A stretch of 64,000 nucleotides of DNA from positions 1 through 64,000 of the forward strand of contig NZ_JACYXI010000007.1 in NCBI RefSeq assembly GCF_014842915.1, given 5' to 3'. The DNA is from Roseibium litorale. Lineage in GTDB: Bacteria > Pseudomonadota > Alphaproteobacteria > Rhizobiales > Stappiaceae. Shown piece after piece: positions 17,164 through 25,595 of this stretch; positions within the stretch are counted from its first letter, which is position 1, and each line of letters begins with the position of its first letter. The notes under the pieces are model-generated. The model saw only the letters and a program-made list of their open reading frames with translations, did not search any database and was not told the DNA's origin. Position numbers and translations under genes: made by a program.

Positions 17164-17376
17164 ATGCGTGAGAACGGCACCATCAAGTTCTTCAACTATG
17201 ACCGCGGCTTCGGTTTCATCACCCCTGAAAACGGTGGCAAGGATGTGTTTGTCCACATCACCGCTTTTGAACAGGCTGGCCTTGGTGCTCCGGAAGAAGG
17301 TGCCAAGGTAACCTTTGTTGCGGAAGACGACCGCCGCGGCCGTGGCAAGCAGGCAGCTCAGCTGGAACTCGCCTGA
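17164..17376 (+). CDS. Cold-shock domain protein
   Basis: 70 residues, a single cold-shock OB-fold. RNP1 (RGFGFIT, 14-20) and RNP2 (VFVHITA) are intact; these bind single-stranded RNA/DNA and melt mRNA structure. It is a classic CspA-like cytoplasmic RNA chaperone, although N-terminal MRENGTIKFFNYDRG is a little divergent from MNTGTVKWFN. GGAAAGG precedes the ATG and a strong terminator follows. It is a monocistronic gene. Confidence 0.95.
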   Translation: MRENGTIKFFNYDRGFGFITPENGGKDVFVHITAFEQAGLGAPEEGAKVTFVAEDDRRGRGKQAAQLELA

Positions 17377-17411
17377 TTTCCTGCTGCGATTGCAGCAGAT
17401 AGAGAGATCCG

Positions 17412-17441
17412 ACGCCGCCGGTTTCCGGCGGCGTTTTATTT
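17412..17441 (+). terminator. Terminator of the cold-shock gene
   Basis: ACGCCGCCGG-TTT-CCGGCGGCGT perfect 10-bp stem followed by TTTATTTTGG, 35 bases after the stop. Confidence 0.88.
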
Positions 17442-17454
17442 TGGCTTCCTGGCC

Positions 17455-18330
17455 TCATTCCCCGTCCGGCATGGTCTCACCGCCCTTTGAAGGGTCATGA
17501 CCATTCCGCAAGTCTTCGAGAGCCTGCATCCGCTTCTGGCTGCGCTCCGGATTGGCCGCGGAGACGCCGGCGATCAAGACCTCGGCTATGGCCATCAGCG
17601 CCGTAGAAGAGTCCCATGGCGAAGGAACCGCCACGCGGGCCGGGAGAACGAAACTGGCGATGCGCCCAACGGGTGACATCCAGCTGTCTGTCACCAGCAC
17701 CACACTTGCCCCCTGTGCGGCGGCGGTTTCGGCGAACCGGATGATCTCGGTCTGATAGCGGCGGATATCGAACACCACGATCACATCTTTTGATCCGACA
17801 CCCAGAAGCTGATCGAACCAGTTCCCCTGCTGGCCGGCAACGTGGATCACATTGGGCCGGACGATGCGCAGGTGAGCCGCTGTATAGCGGGCCAGCGCAT
17901 CGGTGAAACGCCCCCCGATCAGGTGAATGGTCCGCTTTTCGTCCGCAAGCAGCCGGATGACACCTTCCAGCTCCCCCTTGGGCAAATGTGCAAAGGTTTC
18001 GCGCACATTGTCCACCATCTGTGCAACCAGCGGATCCATATTGTCCGGCGGAACCTGTTGCAGTTCGGAGCTGCGGGCCAGAGGCGTGTTCAGCTGGCTC
18101 GCCAGTTCCTTGCGCAAGCGGCCCTGGAAATCCGCGAAACCGGGAAAGCCAAGTCTGGCGACAAACCTGAGGATCGTCGGCGAGCTTACCCCTGCCGCCT
18201 TCGCGAAATTCGCAACAGTGTCCAATCCTTGCACCGGATAGTTGGCTAACAACGCATAGGCAGCCTTGCGTTCCGTCGATGTGAATTCATCGATCCGGTC
18301 GTGAATTTCCTCGATCAAGGGCCGTTCCAT
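17455..18330 (-). CDS. MurR/RpiR family transcriptional regulator
   Basis: 291 residues. N-terminal HTH_6 domain (1-80: TVANFAKAAGVSSPTILRFVARLGFPGFADFQ), then a SIS sugar-phosphate-type sensor domain (about 125-260: IHLIGGRFTDALARYTAAHL ... VIVVFDIRRYQTEIIRFAETAAAQGASVVLVTD). The start at 18330 has AGGAG 8 bases upstream; the frame further upstream is not protein-like. It is divergent from the N-formylglutamate-amidohydrolase/TRAP cluster, and two near-identical 16-bp dyads lie between them, so it almost certainly regulates that cluster. The effector is unknown; SIS domains need not bind a sugar phosphate. Confidence 0.9.
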   Translation of the reverse strand: MERPLIEEIHDRIDEFTSTERKAAYALLANYPVQGLDTVANFAKAAGVSSPTILRFVARLGFPGFADFQGRLRKELASQLNTPLARSSELQQVPPDNMDPLVAQMVDNVRETFAHLPKGELEGVIRLLADEKRTIHLIGGRFTDALARYTAAHLRIVRPNVIHVAGQQGNWFDQLLGVGSKDVIVVFDIRRYQTEIIRFAETAAAQGASVVLVTDSWMSPVGRIASFVLPARVAVPSPWDSSTALMAIAEVLIAGVSAANPERSQKRMQALEDLRNGHDPSKGGETMPDGE

Positions 18331-18432
18331 GAACAGGTCTCCTGGCTGCTGCCCCGCGGACCGCGTCTGCACTGCCTGCTTCAGGTTCCAGGACCGCTGC
18401 ACAGGATTTGTGTTTGACTTCGCCGCAAACTG

Positions 18433-18448
18433 TGTATCAAATCATACA
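18433..18448. promoter_or_regulatory. RpiR operator-like dyad, copy 1
   Basis: TGTATCAAATCATACA, inverted repeat TGTAT-N6-ATACA. It matches copy 2 at 18472 in 13 of 16 positions, with a 39-base centre-to-centre distance. Confidence 0.6.
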
Positions 18449-18471
18449 AGGTTTGATCGTTCTGACAATTC

Positions 18472-18487
18472 TGTAACAAAAAATACA
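18472..18487. promoter_or_regulatory. RpiR operator-like dyad, copy 2
   Basis: TGTAACAAAAAATACA, TGTA-N8-TACA. It lies 40 bases upstream of the amidohydrolase start and probably overlaps the promoter of the plus-strand cluster. Confidence 0.6.
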
Positions 18488-18526
18488 ACAGTTAACGATC
18501 AGGTAACCGGACGAGGGGAATTGCAA

Positions 18527-19318
18527 ATGACACTCCAGGCGTCGGACACCGCGCCGGACGTGGCGGTGCCGCCGCCCGTCAAGACTTTGAACGAGGCGGG
18601 CACCGGTCCGTTTGTTCTGGTCTGCGACCACGCAAGCAACCGGGTGCCGCCCGGATACGGCACGCTCGGGCTGAGCGAAGCCGATCTGAAGGCCCATATA
18701 GCCTGGGACCCCGGCGCTCTTGGGGTCGCCCAAGCCCTTTCCAGACTTACGAACTCTCCCCTGGTCCATTCCAACATTTCCCGCCTGATCATCGACTGCA
18801 ACCGGGACACCTCCGCTCCCGACCTCATTCCTCCGGTCAGTGAACTGACGGTGGTTCCTGGAAATCAGGGCCTGGATGAAGCCGAACGTGAACGCCGGAT
18901 TGCCCTCTCGCACACACCGTTTCACGCCGCGATTGATGCCTTGATCGAAAAGCGCCTGGCTGATGGACGGCAGACTGCTATCATCTCAATCCACACCTAC
19001 ACACCGATTTACAAGGGCATCGCCCGTCCGTGGGAAATCGGCCTCATCTATGACACTGATGCCTCTCTGGCAGAACCCGCACTGGCCGCCCTTAAGGCAG
19101 ATGCCGGGCTGACCGTTGGAGACAACGAGCCCTATTCCCCCGCCGATGGCGTCTATTACACACTCAAGCATCACGGTCAGGACCGGGGTCTGAAATCCCT
19201 GATGATCGAAATCCGCAACAACGAAGTGGCAACACCCGAAGCAGAGCTTGAGTGGGCTGAACGCCTTGCACCTGTCCTGATGAATGCCCTTGAAGCGGCA
19301 GGAGGCCAAGATGCGTAA
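18527..19318 (+). CDS. N-formylglutamate amidohydrolase family protein
   Basis: 263 residues. Family features: VLVCDHASNRVPPGYGTLGL near the N-terminus, HIAWDPGALGVAQALS, and IISIHTYTPIYKG with metal-ligand histidines. Known members (HutG) cleave N-formyl-glutamate to glutamate and formate, but no histidine-utilisation gene is nearby. Here a glutamine-synthetase-like ligase follows in the same cluster, so it may instead release glutamate from a gamma-glutamyl or N-acyl intermediate; that is inference. The start at 18527 follows GAGGGG. It overlaps the TRAP small permease gene by 8 bases. Confidence 0.85.
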   Translation: MTLQASDTAPDVAVPPPVKTLNEAGTGPFVLVCDHASNRVPPGYGTLGLSEADLKAHIAWDPGALGVAQALSRLTNSPLVHSNISRLIIDCNRDTSAPDLIPPVSELTVVPGNQGLDEAERERRIALSHTPFHAAIDALIEKRLADGRQTAIISIHTYTPIYKGIARPWEIGLIYDTDASLAEPALAALKADAGLTVGDNEPYSPADGVYYTLKHHGQDRGLKSLMIEIRNNEVATPEAELEWAERLAPVLMNALEAAGGQDA

Positions 19319-19907
19319 GCTCGCCTGCGCCTATGTCCGCTGCGTCGACCGGTTCAACAAGGGTCTCGGACTGGTCATGATCTGGGGCGTCTTCGTGATG
19401 GCCGGGATCCTGCTATGGTCATCCATCTCCAAGACCTTCTTTCATCCGTCGCTCTGGACACTGGAAGCTGCCCAGTTCGCGATGGTCGCCTATTACGTGC
19501 TGGGGGGACCTTACTCGATCCAGATGGGGTCGAATGTGCGCATGGATCTCTTTTATGCGGAGTGGTCGCACAAGAAGAAAGCCTGGTTTGATGCCTTCAC
19601 GGTCTTCGTGCTCATTTTCTATCTCTGCATGCTGATCTACGGCGCGTTCAGCTCCACCGCCTATTCGCTCGGCTATTTCGGCAAGGAACCCTTTGTCTTC
19701 TACAAGGATCTTTTCGTCGGCTTCGTGACGGGCGGTGTTGACGGCGCAAAGGAAGTCATGGGCCATATCGAACGCAGCCCCACCGCCTGGCGCCCCTATT
19801 TGTGGCCGATCAAGCTGGTGATGATCTTCGGTTTTGTGCTGATGCTGATGCAGGCCGTTGCGGAACTCCTCAAGGATATCGCCCGCATTCAGGGAGAAGA
19901 GATCTGA
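19311..19907 (+). CDS. TRAP transporter small permease (DctQ type)
   Basis: 198 residues with four predicted membrane segments (about 20-42, 58-76, 98-120, 165-190), the size and layout of DctQ subunits, which pair with the large permease in secondary, Na+-driven solute uptake. The start at 19311 has GGAGG upstream and overlaps the amidohydrolase stop; its own stop overlaps the large permease start as TGATG, so the three are translationally coupled. Confidence 0.92.
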   Translation: MRKLACAYVRCVDRFNKGLGLVMIWGVFVMAGILLWSSISKTFFHPSLWTLEAAQFAMVAYYVLGGPYSIQMGSNVRMDLFYAEWSHKKKAWFDAFTVFVLIFYLCMLIYGAFSSTAYSLGYFGKEPFVFYKDLFVGFVTGGVDGAKEVMGHIERSPTAWRPYLWPIKLVMIFGFVLMLMQAVAELLKDIARIQGEEI

Positions 19908-21247
19908 TGTCGTATGAGATGATCGCTCTTCTCATGTTCTCGTCGATGATGCTGATGCTGCTCACCGGGCAGCGTGTCTTCGGTGCCATCGGCGGTGTCG
20001 CCGCGCTCGCGGCTCTGCTGCTATGGGGCACGGGCGGATCCGAACTGCCGTTCTCCGCCGCCATCAAACTGATGAAATGGTATCCGCTACTGACCCTGCC
20101 CATGTTCATCTTCATGGGCTACCTGCTGTCGGAAACCAAGATCGCCGACGATCTCTACAAGATGTTCCACGTCTGGATGGGACCGCTCAGCGGCGGGCTT
20201 GCCATCGGCACGATCTTCCTGATGGTGCTGATCTCCGCCATGAACGGGCTGTCCGTCGCCGGGATGGCAATCGGCGCGACCATCGCCCTGCCGGAACTTC
20301 TCAAGCGCGGCTATGACAAGCGGATGGTCTCCGGTGTCATTCAGGCAGGTTCCTCACTTGGCATTCTGGTGCCGCCCTCGGTCGTTCTCGTTCTCTATGC
20401 GATGATCGCCCGAGCGCCGGTCGGTCAGCTCTGGCTTGCTGGCGTCTTGCCGGGCCTGATGATGGCAGCGCTGTTCGTGATCTACATCGCAATCCGCTGC
20501 AAGTTCCAGCCGGAACTCGGCCCCGCCCTCTCCAGGGAAGAGCGGGAAACCTATAAGGACGTGAAATACCGGCTGCTTCTGTCCGGTCTGCTGCCGGTCA
20601 TCATCTTCGCTACGATGATGGTGCCCTTCGTCAACGGCTGGACCAGCCTTGTCGAAAGCTCTGCCATCGGTGCGCTGGCAGCGCTTCTGGCGGCGGTGGC
20701 AAAGCGGCGCCTGACGATGCCCATCCTGATCATCTGCCTGAAGCAGACCCTCGGCATCTCCTGCATGTTCATGTGGATCATCCTGGCTGCCCTGTGCTTT
20801 GGCGCGGTGTTCGACGGGCTGGGTGCGGTGAAGGCCATCGAGAGCGTCTTCACTGAAAAGCTCGGCCTCGGCCCCTGGACCATTCTCATTCTGATGCAGG
20901 TCTCGTTCCTGATCATGGGCACGTTCCTGGACGATACGGCGATGCTGGTCATCGTTGCACCGCTCTACGTGCCGCTGGTCGGAACCCTTGACCTCGGCCT
21001 GCCGCGCGGCGAAGTGCTGATCTGGTACGGCGTGCTCTACACGATCACGACCCAGATCGCCTACATGACGCCTCCGTTCGGCTACAACCTGTTCCTGATG
21101 CGGGCCATGGCCCCGAAGGAAATCACCATGCGCGACATTTACGGCTCTATCACGCCGTTCGTTCTGGTGATGATACTCGCCTTGGCAATTGTCATGGTGT
21201 TCCCGCAGATTGCACTCTGGCTGCCAGACTATGTCTACAACCGGTAA
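19907..21247 (+). CDS. TRAP transporter large permease (DctM type)
   Basis: 446 residues, about 12 hydrophobic segments, the channel-forming subunit of the TRAP transporter. Family stretches are visible (ISAMNGLSVAGMAIGATIALPELLKRGYDKRM, AGSSLGILVPPSVVLVLYAMIA, FLDDTAMLVIVAPLYVPLV, QIAYMTPPFGYNLFLMRA). The FLDDTA and MTPPFGYNLF motifs place it among TRAP systems for carboxylate-like or sulfonate/amine-linked solutes, but the substrate cannot be read from the permease. The start codon overlaps the preceding stop. Confidence 0.94.
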   Translation: MSYEMIALLMFSSMMLMLLTGQRVFGAIGGVAALAALLLWGTGGSELPFSAAIKLMKWYPLLTLPMFIFMGYLLSETKIADDLYKMFHVWMGPLSGGLAIGTIFLMVLISAMNGLSVAGMAIGATIALPELLKRGYDKRMVSGVIQAGSSLGILVPPSVVLVLYAMIARAPVGQLWLAGVLPGLMMAALFVIYIAIRCKFQPELGPALSREERETYKDVKYRLLLSGLLPVIIFATMMVPFVNGWTSLVESSAIGALAALLAAVAKRRLTMPILIICLKQTLGISCMFMWIILAALCFGAVFDGLGAVKAIESVFTEKLGLGPWTILILMQVSFLIMGTFLDDTAMLVIVAPLYVPLVGTLDLGLPRGEVLIWYGVLYTITTQIAYMTPPFGYNLFLMRAMAPKEITMRDIYGSITPFVLVMILALAIVMVFPQIALWLPDYVYNR

Positions 21248-21361
21248 AGTGCCTGTCCGCGGGAGATTTGGGAGTTCGTGAATTGAAAGGGGCCGCCGAA
21301 AACAAACATCAAAAGGCACGGCGGGCCTGAAAGTGGATCACTCAAAGGGGAGTACACTGAA

Positions 21362-22411
21362 ATGACGAATAGACGCGATTTTCTGAAGAAGGCTGGTGCC
21401 GGCACAATCGCCGCCGCAGGCGCTGCAACTCTTGCAGCCCCCGCGGTCAAGGCACAGGCCCCGATCAAGTGGCGCCTCCAGACCTATGCAGGTCCGGCTC
21501 TGGCCGAGCATGTCGTCAAGCCCGCCATCGACGCCTTCAACAAGGCCGCCAATGGCGAAATGGTCATTGAACTCTACACTGCTGACCAGCTCGTCCCGAC
21601 TGCTGAACTGTTCCGCGCCATGCAGAACGGCACCATTGATGCCGTGCAGTCCGACGACGACTCAATGGCTTCTCCGACCGAAGTGACCGTGTTCGGCGGC
21701 TACTTCCCCTTCGCTTCCCGCTACTCTCTCGACGTGCCGGTTCTGTTCAACCAGTACGGCCTGAACGAGATCTGGGCGGAAGAATACGAAAAGGTCGGTG
21801 TGAAGCACATTTCCGCAGGCTCCTGGGACCCGTGCCACTTCAACACCACCAAGCCGATCCGCTCGCTGGAAGACCTCAAGGGCCTGCGCCTTTACACCTT
21901 CCCGACGGCCGGTCGCTTCCTGACCCAGTTCGGCGTCATTCCGGTCACCATTCCCTATGAAGATGCGGAAGTGGCTGTTCAGACCGGCGAACTGGACGGC
22001 ATGGCCTGGTCCGGCATCACCGAAGACTACACGGTAGGCTGGGCCAACGTGACCAAGTACTTCCTCACCAACAACATCTCCGGCGCGTGGATCGGCCACT
22101 TCTTCGCCAACATGGAGCGTTGGAATGAAGTGCCGGATCACCTGAAGTCCCTGCTGCAGCTCGCCATGAACTCGTCTCACCTGCATCGCCAGTGGTGGTA
22201 CTGGGGCGGTGAAGCTTCCTTGCGCGTTGGCGGCGGCAAGCTGGAACTGACCAGCATTCCGGACGCGGAATGGGCCAAAGTGGAAGAGGCAGCCGTCAAG
22301 TTCTGGGACGAGATTGCAGCTGAATCCCCGACCAAGGCGAAGGTCGTCGAGATCTTCAAGAAGTACAACGCCGACATGGCCAAGGCAGGCCGCCCGTACC
22401 GCTACGGCTGA
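21362..22411 (+). CDS. TRAP transporter substrate-binding protein (DctP type)
   Basis: 349 residues. A twin-arginine signal (RRDFLKKAGAGTIAAAG) rather than a Sec signal, then a DctP fold (KWRLQTYAGPALAEHVVKPAIDAFNKAANGEMVIELYTADQLVPTAELFRAMQNGTIDA). The Tat signal suggests folding before export. The carboxylate-contacting arginine seen in many DctP proteins could be the Arg in GLRLYTFPTAGRFL. The order with binding protein last, 114 bases after the permease, is common. A strong 10-bp stem-loop follows the stop and may stabilise this highly expressed segment of the mRNA. Confidence 0.93.
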   Translation: MTNRRDFLKKAGAGTIAAAGAATLAAPAVKAQAPIKWRLQTYAGPALAEHVVKPAIDAFNKAANGEMVIELYTADQLVPTAELFRAMQNGTIDAVQSDDDSMASPTEVTVFGGYFPFASRYSLDVPVLFNQYGLNEIWAEEYEKVGVKHISAGSWDPCHFNTTKPIRSLEDLKGLRLYTFPTAGRFLTQFGVIPVTIPYEDAEVAVQTGELDGMAWSGITEDYTVGWANVTKYFLTNNISGAWIGHFFANMERWNEVPDHLKSLLQLAMNSSHLHRQWWYWGGEASLRVGGGKLELTSIPDAEWAKVEEAAVKFWDEIAAESPTKAKVVEIFKKYNADMAKAGRPYRYG

Positions 22412-22427
22412 GCTGCGTGAGCGAAAC

Positions 22428-22456
22428 GCCGGTCCGGGGCCTGCCTCCGGACCGGC
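22428..22456 (+). other. Intercistronic stem-loop after the TRAP binding protein
   Basis: GCCGGTCCGG (22428-22437) and CCGGACCGGC (22447-22456), a perfect 10-bp stem with a 9-base loop and no T tract. It is probably an RNA-stabilising or partial-attenuation structure between the binding protein and the downstream enzymes. Confidence 0.55.
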
Positions 22457-22497
22457 ACAGACCGCTATGAACCCTGTTTGAATGGACCACGACCAAA

Positions 22498-23865
22498 ATG
22501 GCCGGCAACCTGACCCTCGACGCCCTCAAGTCCGCTGTCTCCGGCGGCGAGATCGATACCGTGATCGCCTGCATCACCGACATGCAGGGCCGTCTGATGG
22601 GCAAACGCTTTCACGCCCAGCATTTTCTGAACAGCGCCTGGGAAGAGACCCATTGCTGCAACTATCTGCTGGCAACCGACCTCGAGATGTACACAGTTGA
22701 GGGCTATGCCTCGACGAGCTGGACCGCCGGCTATGGCGACTATGTCATGAAGCCGGACCTCAGCACCCTGCGCTATGTGCCCTGGCTGGAAGCCACCGCC
22801 ATGGTGATGTGCGACGTGCTGGACCACCACACCCACGAGCCGGTTCCCCATTCGCCCCGCGCCATGCTGAAGAAGCAGATTGCCCGGCTGGATGCGCTTG
22901 GCCTTACCGCCATGATGGCGACGGAGCTGGAGTTCTTCATCTTCGGCGGCACCTATGACGAGATCCGCAAGAGCGGCTTCCGCGATCTGGATCCCTATTC
23001 GGCCTATAATCAGGACTACAACATCCTGCAGACCGGCCGGGAAGAAGACGTGATGCGGCCTGTCCGCAATCATCTCTACAATGCCGGTATTCCTGTCGAG
23101 AACAGCAAGGGCGAAGCGGAAACCGGTCAGGAAGAGCTGAACATCCGCTATGCGGCAGCCCTTGATACAGCCGACTACCACACCATCGCCAAGCATGCGG
23201 TGAAGGAAATCGCCTGGCAGAAGGGCCGGTCCGCGACCTTCCTGGCCAAATGGCGCTCGGACAAGGTCGGCAGCTCGGCCCATGTGCATCAGTCTCTCTG
23301 GACCGCCAAGGGCGAGAATGCCTTCTTCGATCCTTCCGCCAAATACGGCATGTCGGAGTTGATGCGCCAGTACACGGCGGGCCTGATCAAATATGCGCCG
23401 GACTACACCTATTTTCTGGCGCCCTATATCAACAGCTACAAGCGCTTCCAGAAGGGCACATTCGCTCCGACCAAAACTGTCTGGTCCATCGACAACCGCA
23501 CCGCAGGCTTCCGACTGTGCGGCGAAGGCACCAAGGGCGTGCGGATGGAATGCCGCATCGGCGGCTCGGACCTGAACCCCTATCTGGCTTTGGCTGTCCA
23601 GATCGCAGCCGGGCTCAAAGGCATTGAAGAAAAGCTGGAGCTTGAAACCCCTGCCTCCGGTGATGTGTATACAGCCGGAAAGGCACCGGAGGTTCCCGGC
23701 ACCCTTCGTGATGCCCGTGAGACATTGCTTGGGTCAAAGATGCTGCGCGAAGCCTTCTCCGATGCGGTGGTTGACCACTATGCCCGCGCCGCCGAATGGG
23801 AAATCGACGAGTTCGACCGCGCGGTGACCGATTATGAGATTGCACGTGGCTTCGAGCGGGCCTAA
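22498..23865 (+). CDS. Glutamine-synthetase-family gamma-glutamyl ligase
   Basis: 455 residues, GS fold. Active-site motifs are visible: the metal-binding ELEFF, the GQEELNIRY stretch with its glutamates, GSSAHVHQSLW (ATP/metal His), NRTAGFR (glutamate-binding Arg) and RMECRIGGSDLNPYLA. The protein is of the PuuA/IpuC-like branch, whose members ligate glutamate to amines (putrescine, isopropylamine, amino alcohols) using ATP, rather than to ammonia. With aldehyde and alcohol dehydrogenases following, it fits a gamma-glutamylation pathway. The amine substrate is unknown. The ribosome site before the ATG is weak. Confidence 0.88.
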   Translation: MAGNLTLDALKSAVSGGEIDTVIACITDMQGRLMGKRFHAQHFLNSAWEETHCCNYLLATDLEMYTVEGYASTSWTAGYGDYVMKPDLSTLRYVPWLEATAMVMCDVLDHHTHEPVPHSPRAMLKKQIARLDALGLTAMMATELEFFIFGGTYDEIRKSGFRDLDPYSAYNQDYNILQTGREEDVMRPVRNHLYNAGIPVENSKGEAETGQEELNIRYAAALDTADYHTIAKHAVKEIAWQKGRSATFLAKWRSDKVGSSAHVHQSLWTAKGENAFFDPSAKYGMSELMRQYTAGLIKYAPDYTYFLAPYINSYKRFQKGTFAPTKTVWSIDNRTAGFRLCGEGTKGVRMECRIGGSDLNPYLALAVQIAAGLKGIEEKLELETPASGDVYTAGKAPEVPGTLRDARETLLGSKMLREAFSDAVVDHYARAAEWEIDEFDRAVTDYEIARGFERA

Positions 23866-23966
23866 GCCAGCCGGAGCCCTTGCCGGTGTGCGGAACGGCA
23901 CTCGCTGCCGCAGACCCTTTTTAGCAGCCTGGCCTTGCCGGAAGGCAGGGCCTCTTGAGGTGAAAC

Positions 23967-25355
23967 ATGTCTGAAACGATCAAGCTCATATCCCCGGTGG
24001 ACGGCAGCATCTATACCGAACGTCCCGCTCTGGATGAGGCCGCCGTAAGCCGGGTGGTCACCACGGCCCGCACTGCCCAGGCGTCCTGGGCCGCTGTTCC
24101 GCTGGATGAGCGCGTCGCCTATTGCCTGAAGGCGCTCGATGCGCTGAAAGGCATGAACGATGAAGTGGTTACCGAGCTGGCGTGGCAGATGGGCCGTCCG
24201 GTCCGTTACGGCGGTGAGCTGGGCGGCACCATCGAGCGCACGACCTATTGCGCCAATATTGCAGCGGAAGCGCTTGCGGATATCGAGCGCACCGACAAGC
24301 CCGGTTTCAAGCGCTATCTGAAGCGGGTTCCGCTTGGCATCGTCATGGTGATCGCACCCTGGAACTATCCGTTCATGACGGCGATCAACACCATCATGCC
24401 GGCGCTGATGGCAGGCAATGTGATCATCCTGAAGCACGCCGCACAGACACTTCTTGTCGGCGAACGCCTCGCCAAGGCTTTTGAAGCCGCTGGTCTGCCG
24501 AAGGGCGTGTTCCAGAATGTCGTCCTCACTCACGGCGGCACCGAGAAGCTGCTCGGCTCCGGTCTGATCGACCACGTCAATTTCACGGGTTCTGTCGCGG
24601 GCGGGCGGGCCATCGAAAAGGCTCTGGCAGGCACGTTCGCGACTGTTGGCCTGGAGCTTGGCGGCAAGGATCCGGCCTATGTGCGCGCGGATGCGGATCT
24701 CGATTACGCCGTTGGCAATCTGGTCGATGGCGCCTTCTACAACTCCGGCCAGTGCTGCTGCGGCATTGAGCGCGTCTATGTCCACGAAAGCCTCTATGAC
24801 CGGTTCGTTGATGGTTTCGTGGACCTGACCCGCCAATATAAGCTGGGCAATCCGCTGGATGAAGCGACCACACTTGGGCCGATGGCCCAGGCCCGCTTTG
24901 CCGCCTGGGTACGCGAGCAGACCGATGAGGCTTTGCGCAAGGGTGCGAAGGCGCATATCGACGTGTCCAGCTTCGAAGCCAACAAGGAAGGCACGCCCTA
25001 CCTTGCGCCGCAGGTTCTGACCAACGTGGACCATCAGATGTCGGTGATGCGGGAAGAAAGCTTCGGTCCGGTCGTCGGCATCATGAAGGTGAAGGACGAC
25101 GCTGAAGCGCTTCAGTTGATGAACGACAGCCCCTATGGCCTGACCGCCTCGCTGTGGACCGAAGACGTCAACGCGGCAGCTGAGATTGCGGATCAGATCG
25201 AAACCGGCACGGTCTTCATGAACCGCTGTGACTATCTTGATCCGGCTCTCGTCTGGACAGGCGTGAAGGACACGGGCAAGGGCGCCGCCCTTTCCGAAAT
25301 CGGCTTCCACAACCTGACCCGTCCGAAGTCCTTCCACTTCCGCGTGGAACACTGA
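23967..25355 (+). CDS. NAD(P)-dependent aldehyde dehydrogenase
   Basis: 462 residues, aldehyde dehydrogenase superfamily. VIAPWNYPF (cofactor loop), VGLELGGKDPAYV (catalytic-base Glu) and NSGQCCCGIERVYV with the catalytic Cys are all present. Family members of this length and sequence include succinate-semialdehyde-type and general aldehyde dehydrogenases. In this cluster it would oxidise the aldehyde formed by the iron alcohol dehydrogenase or directly from the gamma-glutamyl intermediate; this is inference. GAGGTGA precedes the ATG. Confidence 0.92.
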   Translation: MSETIKLISPVDGSIYTERPALDEAAVSRVVTTARTAQASWAAVPLDERVAYCLKALDALKGMNDEVVTELAWQMGRPVRYGGELGGTIERTTYCANIAAEALADIERTDKPGFKRYLKRVPLGIVMVIAPWNYPFMTAINTIMPALMAGNVIILKHAAQTLLVGERLAKAFEAAGLPKGVFQNVVLTHGGTEKLLGSGLIDHVNFTGSVAGGRAIEKALAGTFATVGLELGGKDPAYVRADADLDYAVGNLVDGAFYNSGQCCCGIERVYVHESLYDRFVDGFVDLTRQYKLGNPLDEATTLGPMAQARFAAWVREQTDEALRKGAKAHIDVSSFEANKEGTPYLAPQVLTNVDHQMSVMREESFGPVVGIMKVKDDAEALQLMNDSPYGLTASLWTEDVNAAAEIADQIETGTVFMNRCDYLDPALVWTGVKDTGKGAALSEIGFHNLTRPKSFHFRVEH

Positions 25356-25393
25356 CGAAAAGCGCTGCGGTTTGGAGCAAAGCTCTCGGCACG

Positions 25394-25515
25394 CTCCACC
25401 TCTCCCTCTGGGAGAGGTCGGACCAAAGGTCCGGGTGAGGGAAATCGGCAACCCTAACAGAATGCCACTCCCCTCACCCCCAGCCCCTCTCCCCATTGGG
25501 GAGAGGGGAGCCAAC
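25394..25515. repeat. Dispersed intergenic repeat (paired palindromic units)
   Basis: Two facing units: CCTCTCCC-TCT-GGGAGAGG (25399-25417) with GGACC-AAA-GGTCC and GGGTGAGGG, and CCCTCACCC with CCCCTCTCCCC-ATT-GGGGAGAGGGG (25484-25508). The two units are near reverse complements, as in REP-like elements common between alphaproteobacterial genes. The element separates the aldehyde and alcohol dehydrogenase genes. Confidence 0.7.
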
Positions 25516-25595
25516 CCCAAACCGCAGCACCCAAACTGACACAGGACAAGTTTCAGTCCTTACCGTTTCCCTCTTGGCTGATTAAGAGAACCGCC

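Noticed and set aside
25394..25515. CRISPR-like or terminator reading of the paired palindromes between the dehydrogenase genes
   Set aside because: Only two facing units with no regular spacing, and no T tract follows; a dispersed intergenic repeat explains it better.
23862..25520. A 552-codon open frame on the minus strand
   Set aside because: Antisense to the aldehyde dehydrogenase gene, with no domain, and it runs through the intergenic palindromic repeat.
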